Positions 1-6,045 are shown, counted from the stretch's first letter. The stretch: DNA of 7,010 bases from Desulfocicer vacuolatum DSM 3385 (GCA_945870015.1 CAMBQS010000178.1:1-7010); one strand, 5' to 3'. Made by a program: numbers and translations. Notes: a model not told the origin generated them from the letters alone.

Positions 1-1056
1 ATGGACGAAAAATTTCAATCCCCGCTTCGGGCAAAATTCAGGGCGCTTGCCAAAAAGAACAATTACCCCCAGGCACTTGCCGAGGCCATGGTTACGCCGG
101 ATATGGAGATACTGGAGGTAAAGACCGGTTCCGGACGGGTTTACATGGATTCGGTTGCATTCCAGGAATTACCGGAAAAGCAGAAACAGGAGATCTTGTC
201 AAAAAGAACCATTGTCAAAAAAGGAGAACTCCTGACCATGGATGATGCAGAAGCATTGGAACTGGGATTTTCCCGGATGAGTGTTTCGGATCTGGATGAT
301 CTGCTGAAAAAGCGCGGCTTATCCGATGCAAAGATTATCCAGGTGGAGCAGCAGTGGTCGGAAACCCTGTCCCGGTTTATCGATTCCATTGCACTGATTC
401 TGCTTCTGGTGGGTCTTGGCGCACTGTATGTTGAACTCAAGGTACCGGGTTTCGGGGTTCCGGGAATGATCGGTATTTTCTGTCTGGCGCTTGTTTTTTT
501 TAATCAGTATATTGTCGGGCTGGCGGACTTCACGGAATTGATTGCAATCGCGATCGGGCTGGTTCTATTGGGATTTGAGGTATTTGTACTTCCCGGATTT
601 GGGATCAGCGGCATTGCCGGGTTTATTTTCCTGGCCGTGGGCATGATTCTGGCTTTTCAGGATTTCATCATACCCGATCCAGATCTGCCCTGGCAGGGAG
701 AACTTCTGCTGCGCAATGTGATTCAGGTGGCGGGATCGCTTTTATCGGCTTTTGTTTTTTCCATGCTTTGTTTACGATATGTATTTCCAAAATTTTCAAA
801 AGTACTTCCAGGCCCGTATCTGAGTACAGCTTTGACCGAATCCCATGCGGATTCCATGGAGATCATCGGCATGAATGTCGGTGATACCGGGGTAGCCGGA
901 ACGTCTTTGAGACCATCCGGAAAGGCTAGAATCGGAAAGCGGATGGTGGATGTGATTGCAGACGGAGAATTTATGGAAAAGGGCACATATATTGTTATTT
1001 CCGAGATCAGGGGCAATCGAATAATTGTCATAAAGGATAGAATAGATGAACCGTGA
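1..1056 (+). CDS. NfeD family protein, long form with ClpP-class protease domain (5' partial)
   Basis: C-terminal 351 residues of a long NfeD-type membrane protein. Long NfeD proteins carry an N-terminal SppA/ClpP-like serine protease domain, several membrane helices and a C-terminal OB-fold, and are thought to act with flotillin/stomatin-type partners in membrane quality control. Here residues 1-120 look like the end of the protease domain, including the GELLTMDDAEALELGF segment (76-90), which matches the family's usual G-x-LLT-x-x-x-A-x-x-x-G pattern. Hydrophobic segments follow at about 128-145, 150-172, 178-197, 200-220 and 240-262. The OB-fold is at about 293-346 (LRPSGKA, then VDV). The ATG at base 1 is probably an internal Met, because the front half of the protease domain, including the catalytic Ser, is missing. 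Lys4 could be the dyad lysine, but this needs an alignment. The gene overlaps the next one by 11 bp, suggesting translational coupling. Confidence 0.88.
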   Translation: MDEKFQSPLRAKFRALAKKNNYPQALAEAMVTPDMEILEVKTGSGRVYMDSVAFQELPEKQKQEILSKRTIVKKGELLTMDDAEALELGFSRMSVSDLDDLLKKRGLSDAKIIQVEQQWSETLSRFIDSIALILLLVGLGALYVELKVPGFGVPGMIGIFCLALVFFNQYIVGLADFTELIAIAIGLVLLGFEVFVLPGFGISGIAGFIFLAVGMILAFQDFIIPDPDLPWQGELLLRNVIQVAGSLLSAFVFSMLCLRYVFPKFSKVLPGPYLSTALTESHADSMEIIGMNVGDTGVAGTSLRPSGKARIGKRMVDVIADGEFMEKGTYIVISEIRGNRIIVIKDRIDEP

Positions 1057-1525
1057 TTTGCTGATTCCTTTGATATTTCAGCTTGCCGGTGTGATCGTCA
1101 TTATTGCGGAAACGATCATTCCATCCGGAGGGATTCTTGGCATTATCGCAGCCTGCCTGATCGGGTATTCACTATATCATGTGTTTTCAGAATTAACTGT
1201 TGTTACAGGGTGGCTGTTTGTACTGGCCGATGCAGTGATGATTCCTCTTCTGGTTTTTGCAGGATTGAAACTGCTCGCACGATCACCGGTCACACTCAGG
1301 CGCACACTGTCCAGCAGAGAAGGCGTGACATCACAATCGCCGGATCTGGAGGCTCTGTCCGGAAAGGAAGGGATTGCAATGACGGATCTTCGTCCATCCG
1401 GCAAAGCCTTGATTGATGGAAAGAAGGTGGATGTTGTCAGTCAGGGAGATTATATCCGAAAAGGCGAAAAGATTGATGTTGTCATGGTATCGGGGAATCA
1501 GGTCATTGTTAAGACAACCAGATGA
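1046..1525 (+). CDS. NfeD family protein, short form (membrane anchor plus OB-fold)
   Basis: 159-residue short NfeD protein without a protease domain. Hydrophobic segments lie at about 6-22, 27-48 and 54-77, followed by a linker and a C-terminal OB-fold at about 107-156. The OB-fold is clearly paralogous to that of the preceding gene: an ungapped hand alignment of residues 109-155 with residues 297-343 of the upstream protein gives 22 of 47 identities, including LRPSGKA and VDV. Short NfeD proteins are usually encoded beside a stomatin or flotillin, which fits floA next door. The ATG at 1046 lies inside the end of the upstream gene, with AAGGA at 1033-1037 as ribosome binding site. The stop codon TGA (1523-1525) spans the junction with an inserted palindromic element. 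Without the element the stop would be TAA at the same codon position, so the protein would be unchanged. Confidence 0.88.
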   Translation: MNRDLLIPLIFQLAGVIVIIAETIIPSGGILGIIAACLIGYSLYHVFSELTVVTGWLFVLADAVMIPLLVFAGLKLLARSPVTLRRTLSSREGVTSQSPDLEALSGKEGIAMTDLRPSGKALIDGKKVDVVSQGDYIRKGEKIDVVMVSGNQVIVKTTR

Positions 1526-1538
1526 GCCAATTTCAAAA
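1524..1538 (+). repeat. Left terminal inverted repeat of palindromic element
   Basis: GAGCCAATTTCAAAA, a perfect 15-bp inverted match to 1631-1645. The match reaches 16 bp if the adjacent T/A pair (1523 and 1646), which belongs to the AGAT direct repeats, is counted. The first two bases complete the nfeD stop codon. Confidence 0.9.
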
Positions 1539-1554
1539 CTATTAAAAAGCGTCA

Positions 1555-1572
1555 CACCGGCGAAAGTCGGTG
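1555..1572 (+). other. Small hairpin with GAAA tetraloop inside the palindromic element
   Basis: CACCGGC-GAAA-GTCGGTG can form a seven-pair stem (one G-U pair) closed by a GNRA-type loop when transcribed from the + strand. It competes with the long-range pairing of CCGGCGAAA (1557-1565) with TTTCGCCGG (1606-1614). In the nfeD-floA transcript the element could therefore adopt alternative folds. Whether this affects floA expression or RNA stability cannot be told from the sequence. Confidence 0.5.
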
Positions 1573-1630
1573 CCGAGAAAAGAGCCGAAAATACTGGATT
1601 CTAGTTTTCGCCGGAACTACAACAACGGAC

Positions 1631-1645
1631 TTTTGAAATTGGCTC
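1631..1645 (-). repeat. Right terminal inverted repeat of palindromic element
   Basis: TTTTGAAATTGGCTC, the exact reverse complement of 1524-1538. It is followed by AGAT (1646-1649), which matches the bases just left of the element (1520-1523). Confidence 0.9.
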
Positions 1646-1687
1646 AGATAACTTAAAACAGTTCGGAAACGAAAAAGGGAGAGTCAG

Positions 1688-2671
1688 ATGAATTTTACAA
1701 CCGTATTCATGATCTTGTTGTTTATTGCCGCAATGGTATTGCTGCTTTTTGTTGCCAGATCCCTGTCCCTTTGGGTACAGGCTTTGGTATCCGGTGCGCG
1801 GGTGGGATTGTTCAACATCGTCTTCATGCGGTTCCGGAAAGTGCCGCCCAAACTGATTGTCGAGTCGAAAATCATGGCGGTGAAAGCCGGTCTGGATGAA
1901 ATCAGTACGGATGATCTGGAATCCCATTTTCTGGCGGGCGGGAATGTATCCAGGGTTGTTCAGGCCCTGGTTGCCGCGGACAAGGCCAAGATTGAACTGT
2001 CATTTAACCGGGCCGTAGCCATCGACCTTGCGGGAAGGGACGTGCTGGAGGCGGTTCGGATGAGTGTCAATCCCAAAGTGATTGAGACACCGCTTGTGGC
2101 GGCCATGGCCAAGGACGGGATCCAGTTGAAAGCCCTTTGCCGGGTAACAGTCCGGGCCAATATTGACCGGCTGGTCGGCGGTGCCGGAGAAGAAACCATT
2201 CTGGCCCGGGTCGGAGAAGGGATCGTTACGACCATCGGGTCTGCGGAAACCCATAAACAGGTCTTGGAAAATCCGGATACGATTTCCAAAAAGGTTTTGG
2301 AAAAAGGCTTGGATTCGGGTACGGCCTATGAAATATTATCCATTGATATCGCGGATGTGGATGTGGGGAAGAATATCGGAGCCGAGCTGGAAACAGACCG
2401 GGCAGAGGCGGATAAGAAAATCGCCCAGGCCAAGGCAGAGGAGAGGCGTGCCATGGCCTTTGCAAGGGAGCAGGAGATGAAGGCGCAGGTTCAGGAGATG
2501 CGGGCAAAGGTCGTAGAGGCGGAATCAATGGTCCCTCTGGCCATGGCCGAAGCATTCCGGAGCGGCAATCTCGGCATCATGGATTACTACAGGATGAAAA
2601 ATATCGAAGCAGACACGCACATGAGGGAAAAAATCGGTAAGCCGGACAAAGATCCGACAACCGGGAGATAA
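1688..2671 (+). CDS. floA: Flotillin-like protein FloA
   Basis: 327 residues, the usual length of bacterial FloA (formerly YqfA). FloA is an integral membrane scaffold that oligomerises in functional membrane microdomains and influences membrane fluidity and partner complexes. One membrane segment lies at about 6-22. A broad SPFH-like region follows from about 50 to 225, including the Gly-rich turn VGGAGEETILARVGEGIVTTIGS written here in two parts as VGGAGEET (163-170) and RVGEGIVTTIGS (174-185). An Ala/Glu/Lys/Arg-rich coiled coil at about 232-280 contains DRAEADKKIAQAKAEERRA. The conserved tail is GIMDYYRMKNIEADTHMR (296-313). The ATG has a good ribosome binding site, AGGGAGAG at 1676-1683. 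The gene lies 162 bp downstream of the short nfeD gene, and most of that gap is the palindromic element. It is followed after 13 bp by a small membrane protein gene, so it is probably in the same operon. GC appears somewhat higher here than in flanking genes. Confidence 0.95.
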   Translation: MNFTTVFMILLFIAAMVLLLFVARSLSLWVQALVSGARVGLFNIVFMRFRKVPPKLIVESKIMAVKAGLDEISTDDLESHFLAGGNVSRVVQALVAADKAKIELSFNRAVAIDLAGRDVLEAVRMSVNPKVIETPLVAAMAKDGIQLKALCRVTVRANIDRLVGGAGEETILARVGEGIVTTIGSAETHKQVLENPDTISKKVLEKGLDSGTAYEILSIDIADVDVGKNIGAELETDRAEADKKIAQAKAEERRAMAFAREQEMKAQVQEMRAKVVEAESMVPLAMAEAFRSGNLGIMDYYRMKNIEADTHMREKIGKPDKDPTTGR

Positions 2672-2684
2672 CGGGGGATATTCA

Positions 2685-3176
2685 ATGGAATTTCAAAATA
2701 TTGTTCCATTCATCGTTCTGGTGATCTACATCCTTTCTTTGTTTGGGAAGAAAAAAACAGACGGGAAAGATGCATCTGTTCCGGAGAAGTTTTCGCTGAA
2801 GTCGATTATTCAAGCCATTGCAAAGCAGCTCAAAGAGCATGCAGAAGCCGCACAGAGAAATGAAGCTCGCAAAACAAGGCAGCAGCCGGATCTTGAAAAA
2901 GGAGCGCAGCCCAAAACCGGAGCGGTTATCGATACCGGCAAAAAGGAAGCGATTGTACTGGATCTTTCAGCAGAGAATGTCACTTCATTGCATGGTACAG
3001 CAAAAGTTATGGAAAAAGTTCTGATAGATGATTCCATGCGGAAGGACGATCAGAAGATAGCACTGGATGAGGGCGGTTTCGAATCCTCATTTTCCTTAAA
3101 GAGCCTTCGAAATGCAGTGGTCTGGTCAGAGATTCTTGGACCTCCGGTAGCACTGAAAGAAAAACACCGGCAATGA
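2685..3176 (+). CDS. Small membrane-anchored protein of unknown function beside FloA
   Basis: 163 residues. I do not recognise an established family name. The N-terminus (4-21) is one hydrophobic helix followed at once by GKKK, so the rest is probably cytoplasmic. A charged Lys/Glu/Gln-rich low-complexity middle (about 34-90) follows, and then a C-terminal block, SLKSLRNAVVWSEILGPPVAL (138-157), that looks like the conserved functional part. A similar [LI]-x-x-A-[VI]-[VI]-WSEILGPP-x-[AS]-L tail is, to my recollection, shared by small proteins encoded next to flotillin-like genes in deltaproteobacteria; this was not checked. The start ATG has GGGGGA (2673-2678) six bases upstream. The gene starts 13 bp after floA and its stop overlaps the next possible start (ATGA), so it is very probably in the floA transcription unit. 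A role as FloA accessory or scaffold protein is inference from position only. Confidence 0.85.
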   Translation: MEFQNIVPFIVLVIYILSLFGKKKTDGKDASVPEKFSLKSIIQAIAKQLKEHAEAAQRNEARKTRQQPDLEKGAQPKTGAVIDTGKKEAIVLDLSAENVTSLHGTAKVMEKVLIDDSMRKDDQKIALDEGGFESSFSLKSLRNAVVWSEILGPPVALKEKHRQ

Positions 3177-3733
3177 TTATTTTTATTACAGGACAATCAG
3201 ATACAAAACAGCAGACAGGTTTTTTGAATATCATGTGGACAGGTTTAGAAAAGAATCAGAAAATTGGCTTGCTTCTGCTAGTATTATTTATTCTTTTATC
3301 CTGTTCACACACAGATACCGGGTCGGTGAAAACATTGTGGCTTCAGGCAAACATGGCCTCATTTGAAAGGCAGTATGACGAAGCCCTGGCGCTTTTGCAG
3401 GAGGCCACAAAGAAAGATCCGGAATTTGCACCCGCATGGCTGAGCAAGGGAATGGTTTATAAAAAAATGCAAAAAGAGGAGCTCGCCGGAAAGTGTTATG
3501 AAGTAGCACTGCTGATCTATCAGAAAAGACATGCTGCTTCGCCTGAAAATCTGGATTATGTAAAAGGATATGCAGAAGCCCTGTCACTGCTGGGTTTCAA
3601 GGAAGAATCCATGAAGGTGCTGGATAAGGCAATTGCCGGATTTCCGCAGGAGAAAGATCTGGTCTCCTTTAAAGAAGTGATGAAACGACCCCATCCATTG
3701 GGATTCAATCAATCCGCTTTGATCAAACCATGA
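3173..3733 (+). CDS. TPR-repeat lipoprotein
   Basis: 186 residues from the first ATG. The more likely start is Met21 (base 3233), because residues 21-43 then form a lipoprotein signal peptide: positively charged start, LLLLVLFIL core and lipobox LLSC ending at Cys44. Ser follows the Cys, which would favour the outer membrane under the E. coli sorting rule. Mature residues 54-158 fit about three TPR-like helix pairs, roughly at 54-85 (YDEALALLQEATKKDPEFA), 86-119 (AWLSKGMVYKKMQKEELAGK) and 127-158 (GYAEALSLLGFKEESMKVLD). TPRs are protein-interaction scaffolds, so no enzymatic role is implied. The first ATG overlaps the upstream stop as ATGA, which would allow coupling, but neither start has a strong ribosome binding site. 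The gene ends 4 bp from the end of the convergent methyltransferase gene. Confidence 0.85.
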   Translation: MIIFITGQSDTKQQTGFLNIMWTGLEKNQKIGLLLLVLFILLSCSHTDTGSVKTLWLQANMASFERQYDEALALLQEATKKDPEFAPAWLSKGMVYKKMQKEELAGKCYEVALLIYQKRHAASPENLDYVKGYAEALSLLGFKEESMKVLDKAIAGFPQEKDLVSFKEVMKRPHPLGFNQSALIKP

Positions 3734-3737
3734 TGTT

Positions 3738-4928
3738 TCAGTACATTTCATATTTGACCAGCCGTCCGTCAAGCCCCCCGGTTTTTATCGGTATTTTCCA
3801 GGAGGGTTTTAAACCGATCTGTTTGATAAATTTCCGGTCACCAAAATAGATATAGGCGGTTGAGCCTTTGCATTTCTGTTTTAAAAAATCTCCGAGGCTT
3901 TTATACAATTCATCCAGATTGATTTTGGTGCCCATGCGAATTCCATACGGAGGATTGGTTACGATGACCCGGTTTTCCAAATCAGGGAGTTCTCTGAAAT
4001 CATTTTTTTCAACGATCACCTGATTTCCATGGGGAATTCCCATCAGGTTGGTTCTGGATGCCTGTACTGCCTGTTCTGAAATATCGCTTCCGGATATCAG
4101 GCCGCGGGTCAGGGGTTGTATCTTTTCATCAGCCTGTTTTTTGGTCTTTATCCAGAGGGATCGGTCAAAATCAGGGAGAGATTCAAATCCGAATTTTTTC
4201 CGGAAAATACCAGGAGGAATGTTGCAGCAGTGCATCAGAGCCTCACAAAGCAGGGTTCCGGAACCGCACATGGGATCGACCAGAGGAATATCTCCGTTCC
4301 AGCGGGTATGCTGGATAATGGCTGCTGCAATGGTTTCCTGCATGGGAGCGGTTACGGTTTCCTCCCGATACCCTCTTTTGTGAAGGGGCCCTCCTCCGGT
4401 ATCCAGACTGATATCGGCTTTGTTCTCCCGGATGTGAAGATTCAACTGGAGATCCGGATCAAGGGTATCCACATTCGGACGGGTTCCGGTTTTTTCTCTG
4501 AAATAATCAACGATTGCGTCCTTGAGGCAAAGCGCCGCATATTTGGAGTGTGTGATCTGGCTGTTGGAGACATTTGCGGTAATTGCAAAAGTGGTGCCCG
4601 GCTTGAAGAAATCTTCCCACTGGATTGTTTTCCCCTTTTGATATAAAGTGTCAGTATCCTTGCAGGGAAATGAAACCAGGGGCGCCAGAATCCGGGAAAT
4701 AACTTTTGTCAGATAATGAATCCGGTACAGGCTGCTTGGATCGGCCTGAAAATAGATGCCCCGGAAGGTTACCATGATATTTGTGGCACCGAGTTGCGTC
4801 AATTCCGTTGCGGCCAGATCCTTGATCTCTTCTGAAATCTGTGCGAAATACATGGAATCATTCTGATACTTGTACCGCGACATTGAATGTTTGTTTTTTG
4901 GAATAGAGTTCATAACTTCCAGTATCAT
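3738..4928 (-). CDS. THUMP-domain RNA guanine-N2-methyltransferase, RlmL/YpsC family
   Basis: 396 residues, close to the size of the stand-alone YpsC-like proteins and of the N-terminal RlmL half of E. coli RlmKL, which methylates N2 of G2445 in 23S rRNA using S-adenosylmethionine. A THUMP RNA-binding region spans about 70-175. It is followed by the family-typical HKRGYR (183-188) and a Rossmann methyltransferase domain. SAM motif I is VDPMCGSGTLLCEAL (217-231), an acidic motif is SGSDIS (279-284), NDF is at 309-311, and catalytic motif IV is TNPPYG (324-329), the N-P-P-Y type used for exocyclic amino groups of guanine. The C-terminal RlmK-like second methyltransferase domain is absent. The start is uncertain: Met1, Met6 (4913), Met16 (4883) and Met26 are possible and none has a convincing ribosome binding site. 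It is divergent from the CysZ-like gene with 47 bp between the annotated starts. Confidence 0.9.
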   Translation of the reverse strand: MILEVMNSIPKNKHSMSRYKYQNDSMYFAQISEEIKDLAATELTQLGATNIMVTFRGIYFQADPSSLYRIHYLTKVISRILAPLVSFPCKDTDTLYQKGKTIQWEDFFKPGTTFAITANVSNSQITHSKYAALCLKDAIVDYFREKTGTRPNVDTLDPDLQLNLHIRENKADISLDTGGGPLHKRGYREETVTAPMQETIAAAIIQHTRWNGDIPLVDPMCGSGTLLCEALMHCCNIPPGIFRKKFGFESLPDFDRSLWIKTKKQADEKIQPLTRGLISGSDISEQAVQASRTNLMGIPHGNQVIVEKNDFRELPDLENRVIVTNPPYGIRMGTKINLDELYKSLGDFLKQKCKGSTAYIYFGDRKFIKQIGLKPSWKIPIKTGGLDGRLVKYEMY

Positions 4929-4975
4929 GAATAGGCGCTGTCTGAAAAGAAATCATTCATAAAAGGTGTTCCAAT

Positions 4976-5740
4976 ATGTTTCTGAAAGAACTGTTTGCAG
5001 GGCTTCTGATTTATAAAAAAGCACATCAGGTGATTATTAAACAGAAATTGTGGCTGTGGATTGCTGTGCCCGGTGTGTTGAGTTTCTGTTATCTCCTGTT
5101 TCTGGCCATATCCGGGATGATTTTTCTACCCGGGTTTTCCGCTTATATCAATGAAAACTGGATTCCCGGGTTCATGAGCGGTGGCGTGACCTATTTCATG
5201 GTTTCGATACTGCTGTGGCTATTTCTCCTGATTATCGGGTATCTATCTTATCAACAGGTGATTCTGATTTGTTTTTCGCCCATATTGGCATTTTTATCCG
5301 AGATGGTAGAGGCAGGGATGTATGATCAAAAGCCTCCGAAGTTCACCTTTCAGGGCTTTGCAAAAGATATCTTTCGAGGGTTGGCGATCAACATGCGGAA
5401 TTTCGGCTGGATGATTTTCTTCACTGGAATCGCCTGGCTTCTCAGTATTATTCCGCTGGTTGGTTCTCTGATTTCACCGGTTTTGATCCTGATCATTCAA
5501 TCGTATTACAGCGGTTTCGGCCTTGTTGACTATACCCTGGAACGGAATCGGTTTTCGGTTTCCGAAAGCATTGCATTTGTTCATGATCATAAAGCCGGGG
5601 TTACCGGAGTTGGAATGGGTTTTGTTCTTATGCTGCTGACACCGGTCATTGGCTGGTACTTCGCTCCGGGATATGGGACGGTTGCGGCAACCCTTTCGGC
5701 ATTGGAAAAAATTCATGATCGGGATGTCAGGGCGGATTGA
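4976..5740 (+). CDS. CysZ/EI24-like multi-pass inner membrane protein
   Basis: 254 residues, the length of the EI24 domain family (CysZ of E. coli is a sulfate permease; many relatives have no assigned substrate). Hydrophobic segments lie at about 25-51, 71-90, 93-111, 143-178 (broken by Pro160 and Pro168, perhaps a re-entrant or paired helix) and 208-230. Family-like features are the SPILAFLSE segment (101-109), the GFGLVDYTLERNRFSVSES stretch (180-198) and the glycines of the last membrane region. The start ATG has AAGGTG at 4963-4968. No sulfate assimilation gene is nearby, so sulfate transport should not be assumed. In a possible sulfate reducer a sulfate or sulfite transport role is conceivable but unsupported. 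The downstream toxin-antitoxin module has its own promoter in the 71-bp gap, so this gene may be monocistronic. Confidence 0.82.
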   Translation: MFLKELFAGLLIYKKAHQVIIKQKLWLWIAVPGVLSFCYLLFLAISGMIFLPGFSAYINENWIPGFMSGGVTYFMVSILLWLFLLIIGYLSYQQVILICFSPILAFLSEMVEAGMYDQKPPKFTFQGFAKDIFRGLAINMRNFGWMIFFTGIAWLLSIIPLVGSLISPVLILIIQSYYSGFGLVDYTLERNRFSVSESIAFVHDHKAGVTGVGMGFVLMLLTPVIGWYFAPGYGTVAATLSALEKIHDRDVRAD

Positions 5741-5744
5741 TTTT

Positions 5745-5780
5745 CCAATTGACCAACCTGGTCTGAATTGGTACAATTGG
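5745..5780. promoter_or_regulatory. Nested inverted repeats, likely operator of the toxin-antitoxin module
   Basis: Two short inverted repeats with identical design (5-bp arms, 3-bp spacer) lie 15 bp apart centre to centre: GACCA-ACC-TGGTC (5751-5763) and AATTG-GTA-CAATT (5766-5778). A longer imperfect palindrome encloses them: CCAATTGACCAA (5745-5756) against TTGGTACAATTGG (5768-5780), with one extra base in the right arm. AATTGGT also occurs as a direct repeat (5766-5772 and 5775-5781). The repeats cover the -35, spacer and -10 of the promoter, as expected for repression by an antitoxin or antitoxin-toxin complex binding as dimers. The repeats are visible; the binding is inference. Confidence 0.65.
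5749..5777 (+). promoter_or_regulatory. Sigma70-like promoter of the toxin-antitoxin operon
   Basis: TTGACC (5749-5754) as -35 and TACAAT (5772-5777) as -10 are separated by exactly 17 bp. Each differs from consensus at one position. The predicted start is near 5784, giving a leader of about 28 bases that includes the AGGAG ribosome binding site (5801-5805) before the antitoxin ATG at 5812. It is the best promoter match I found in the window. Confidence 0.75.
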
Positions 5781-5811
5781 TTAAACTTGTTACAGCAATC
5801 AGGAGCATAAA

Positions 5812-6045
5812 ATGATTATCAATGTATCCGAGGCAAAAGCAAAACTTTCTAAACTTGTGGATATGGCTTATCATGGAGAAGAGGTTGTTATTGCAAAGAA
5901 TAATTTGCCCCTTGTGAAATTGGTGGCACATCATCCAAACGCAAAACGAAAACTTGGTTTGCTTGCGGGGCAAATCAATATTCCAAATGATTTTCTGGAT
6001 GAGAATGATGAGATCAATGAAATGTTTTACGGTGAGTCATCGTGA
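5812..6045 (+). CDS. Phd/YefM-family antitoxin
   Basis: 77 residues. The N-terminus, INVSEAKAKLSKLVDMAYHGEEVVIAKNN written here as SEAKAKLSKLVDMAYHGEEV (6-25), followed by VIAKNNLPLVKLV (26-38), is the classic Phd/YefM fold. It carries the EAKA-x-L-S-x-L-V helix that forms the dimeric DNA-binding domain. The C-terminal half (about 45-77) is acidic and would wrap and neutralise the toxin. The ATG has AGGAG at 5801-5805, six bases away. The stop overlaps the GTG start of the PIN toxin (GTGA, 6042-6045), which couples their translation and keeps antitoxin in excess. Hand count gives about 38 percent GC over 5821-6060, lower than the flanking genes and the toxin that I sampled, consistent with acquired origin. 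Function as antitoxin and autorepressor is inferred from family and context. Confidence 0.93.
   Translation: MIINVSEAKAKLSKLVDMAYHGEEVVIAKNNLPLVKLVAHHPNAKRKLGLLAGQINIPNDFLDENDEINEMFYGESS

Larger units (their letters stand above)
1524..1645. mobile_element. MITE-like palindromic element with AGAT target duplication
   Basis: 122-bp non-coding element bounded by perfect 15-bp terminal inverted repeats: GAGCCAATTTCAAAA at 1524-1538 and TTTTGAAATTGGCTC at 1631-1645. It is flanked by a direct repeat AGAT (1520-1523 and 1646-1649), as expected for a 4-bp target site duplication. An inner inverted pair CCGGCGAAA (1557-1565) and TTTCGCCGG (1606-1614) lies at similar distances from the two ends, so most of the element could fold back on itself. 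It contains no ORF of note. Excising the element plus one AGAT joins AGA to TAA, giving a natural stop for the upstream nfeD gene. The 3' arm is followed by GATAACTTAA rather than a T run, which argues against a simple intrinsic terminator. The seen facts are the repeats and flanks. Mobility, presumably by a transposase acting in trans, is inference. Confidence 0.72.

Noticed and set aside
1523..1646. The 16-bp inverted repeat read as a rho-independent terminator of the nfeD genes.
   Set aside because: The arms are over 90 bases apart, the 3' arm is not followed by a T run, and the left arm overlaps the stop codon. An inserted palindromic element fits better.
1633..1658. TTGAAA...TTAAAA near the right end of the element as an outward promoter for floA.
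   Set aside because: The spacing is only 14 bp and the -10 match is poor.
1601..1927. Minus-strand open frame covering the palindromic element and the start of floA.
   Set aside because: It is antisense to the well-supported floA start, with no domain signal.
2163..2555. Overlapping open frames within floA on both strands (2163-2480 +, 2226-2555 -).
   Set aside because: They are rich in Pro, Arg and Trp as expected of out-of-frame reading of a GC-richer coiled-coil region. FloA itself explains the sequence.
4048..4646. Long + strand open frames inside the methyltransferase gene (4048-4383, 4058-4318, 4116-4646).
   Set aside because: They are antisense to a protein with intact SAM and NPPY motifs, show no recognisable domain and lack ribosome binding sites.
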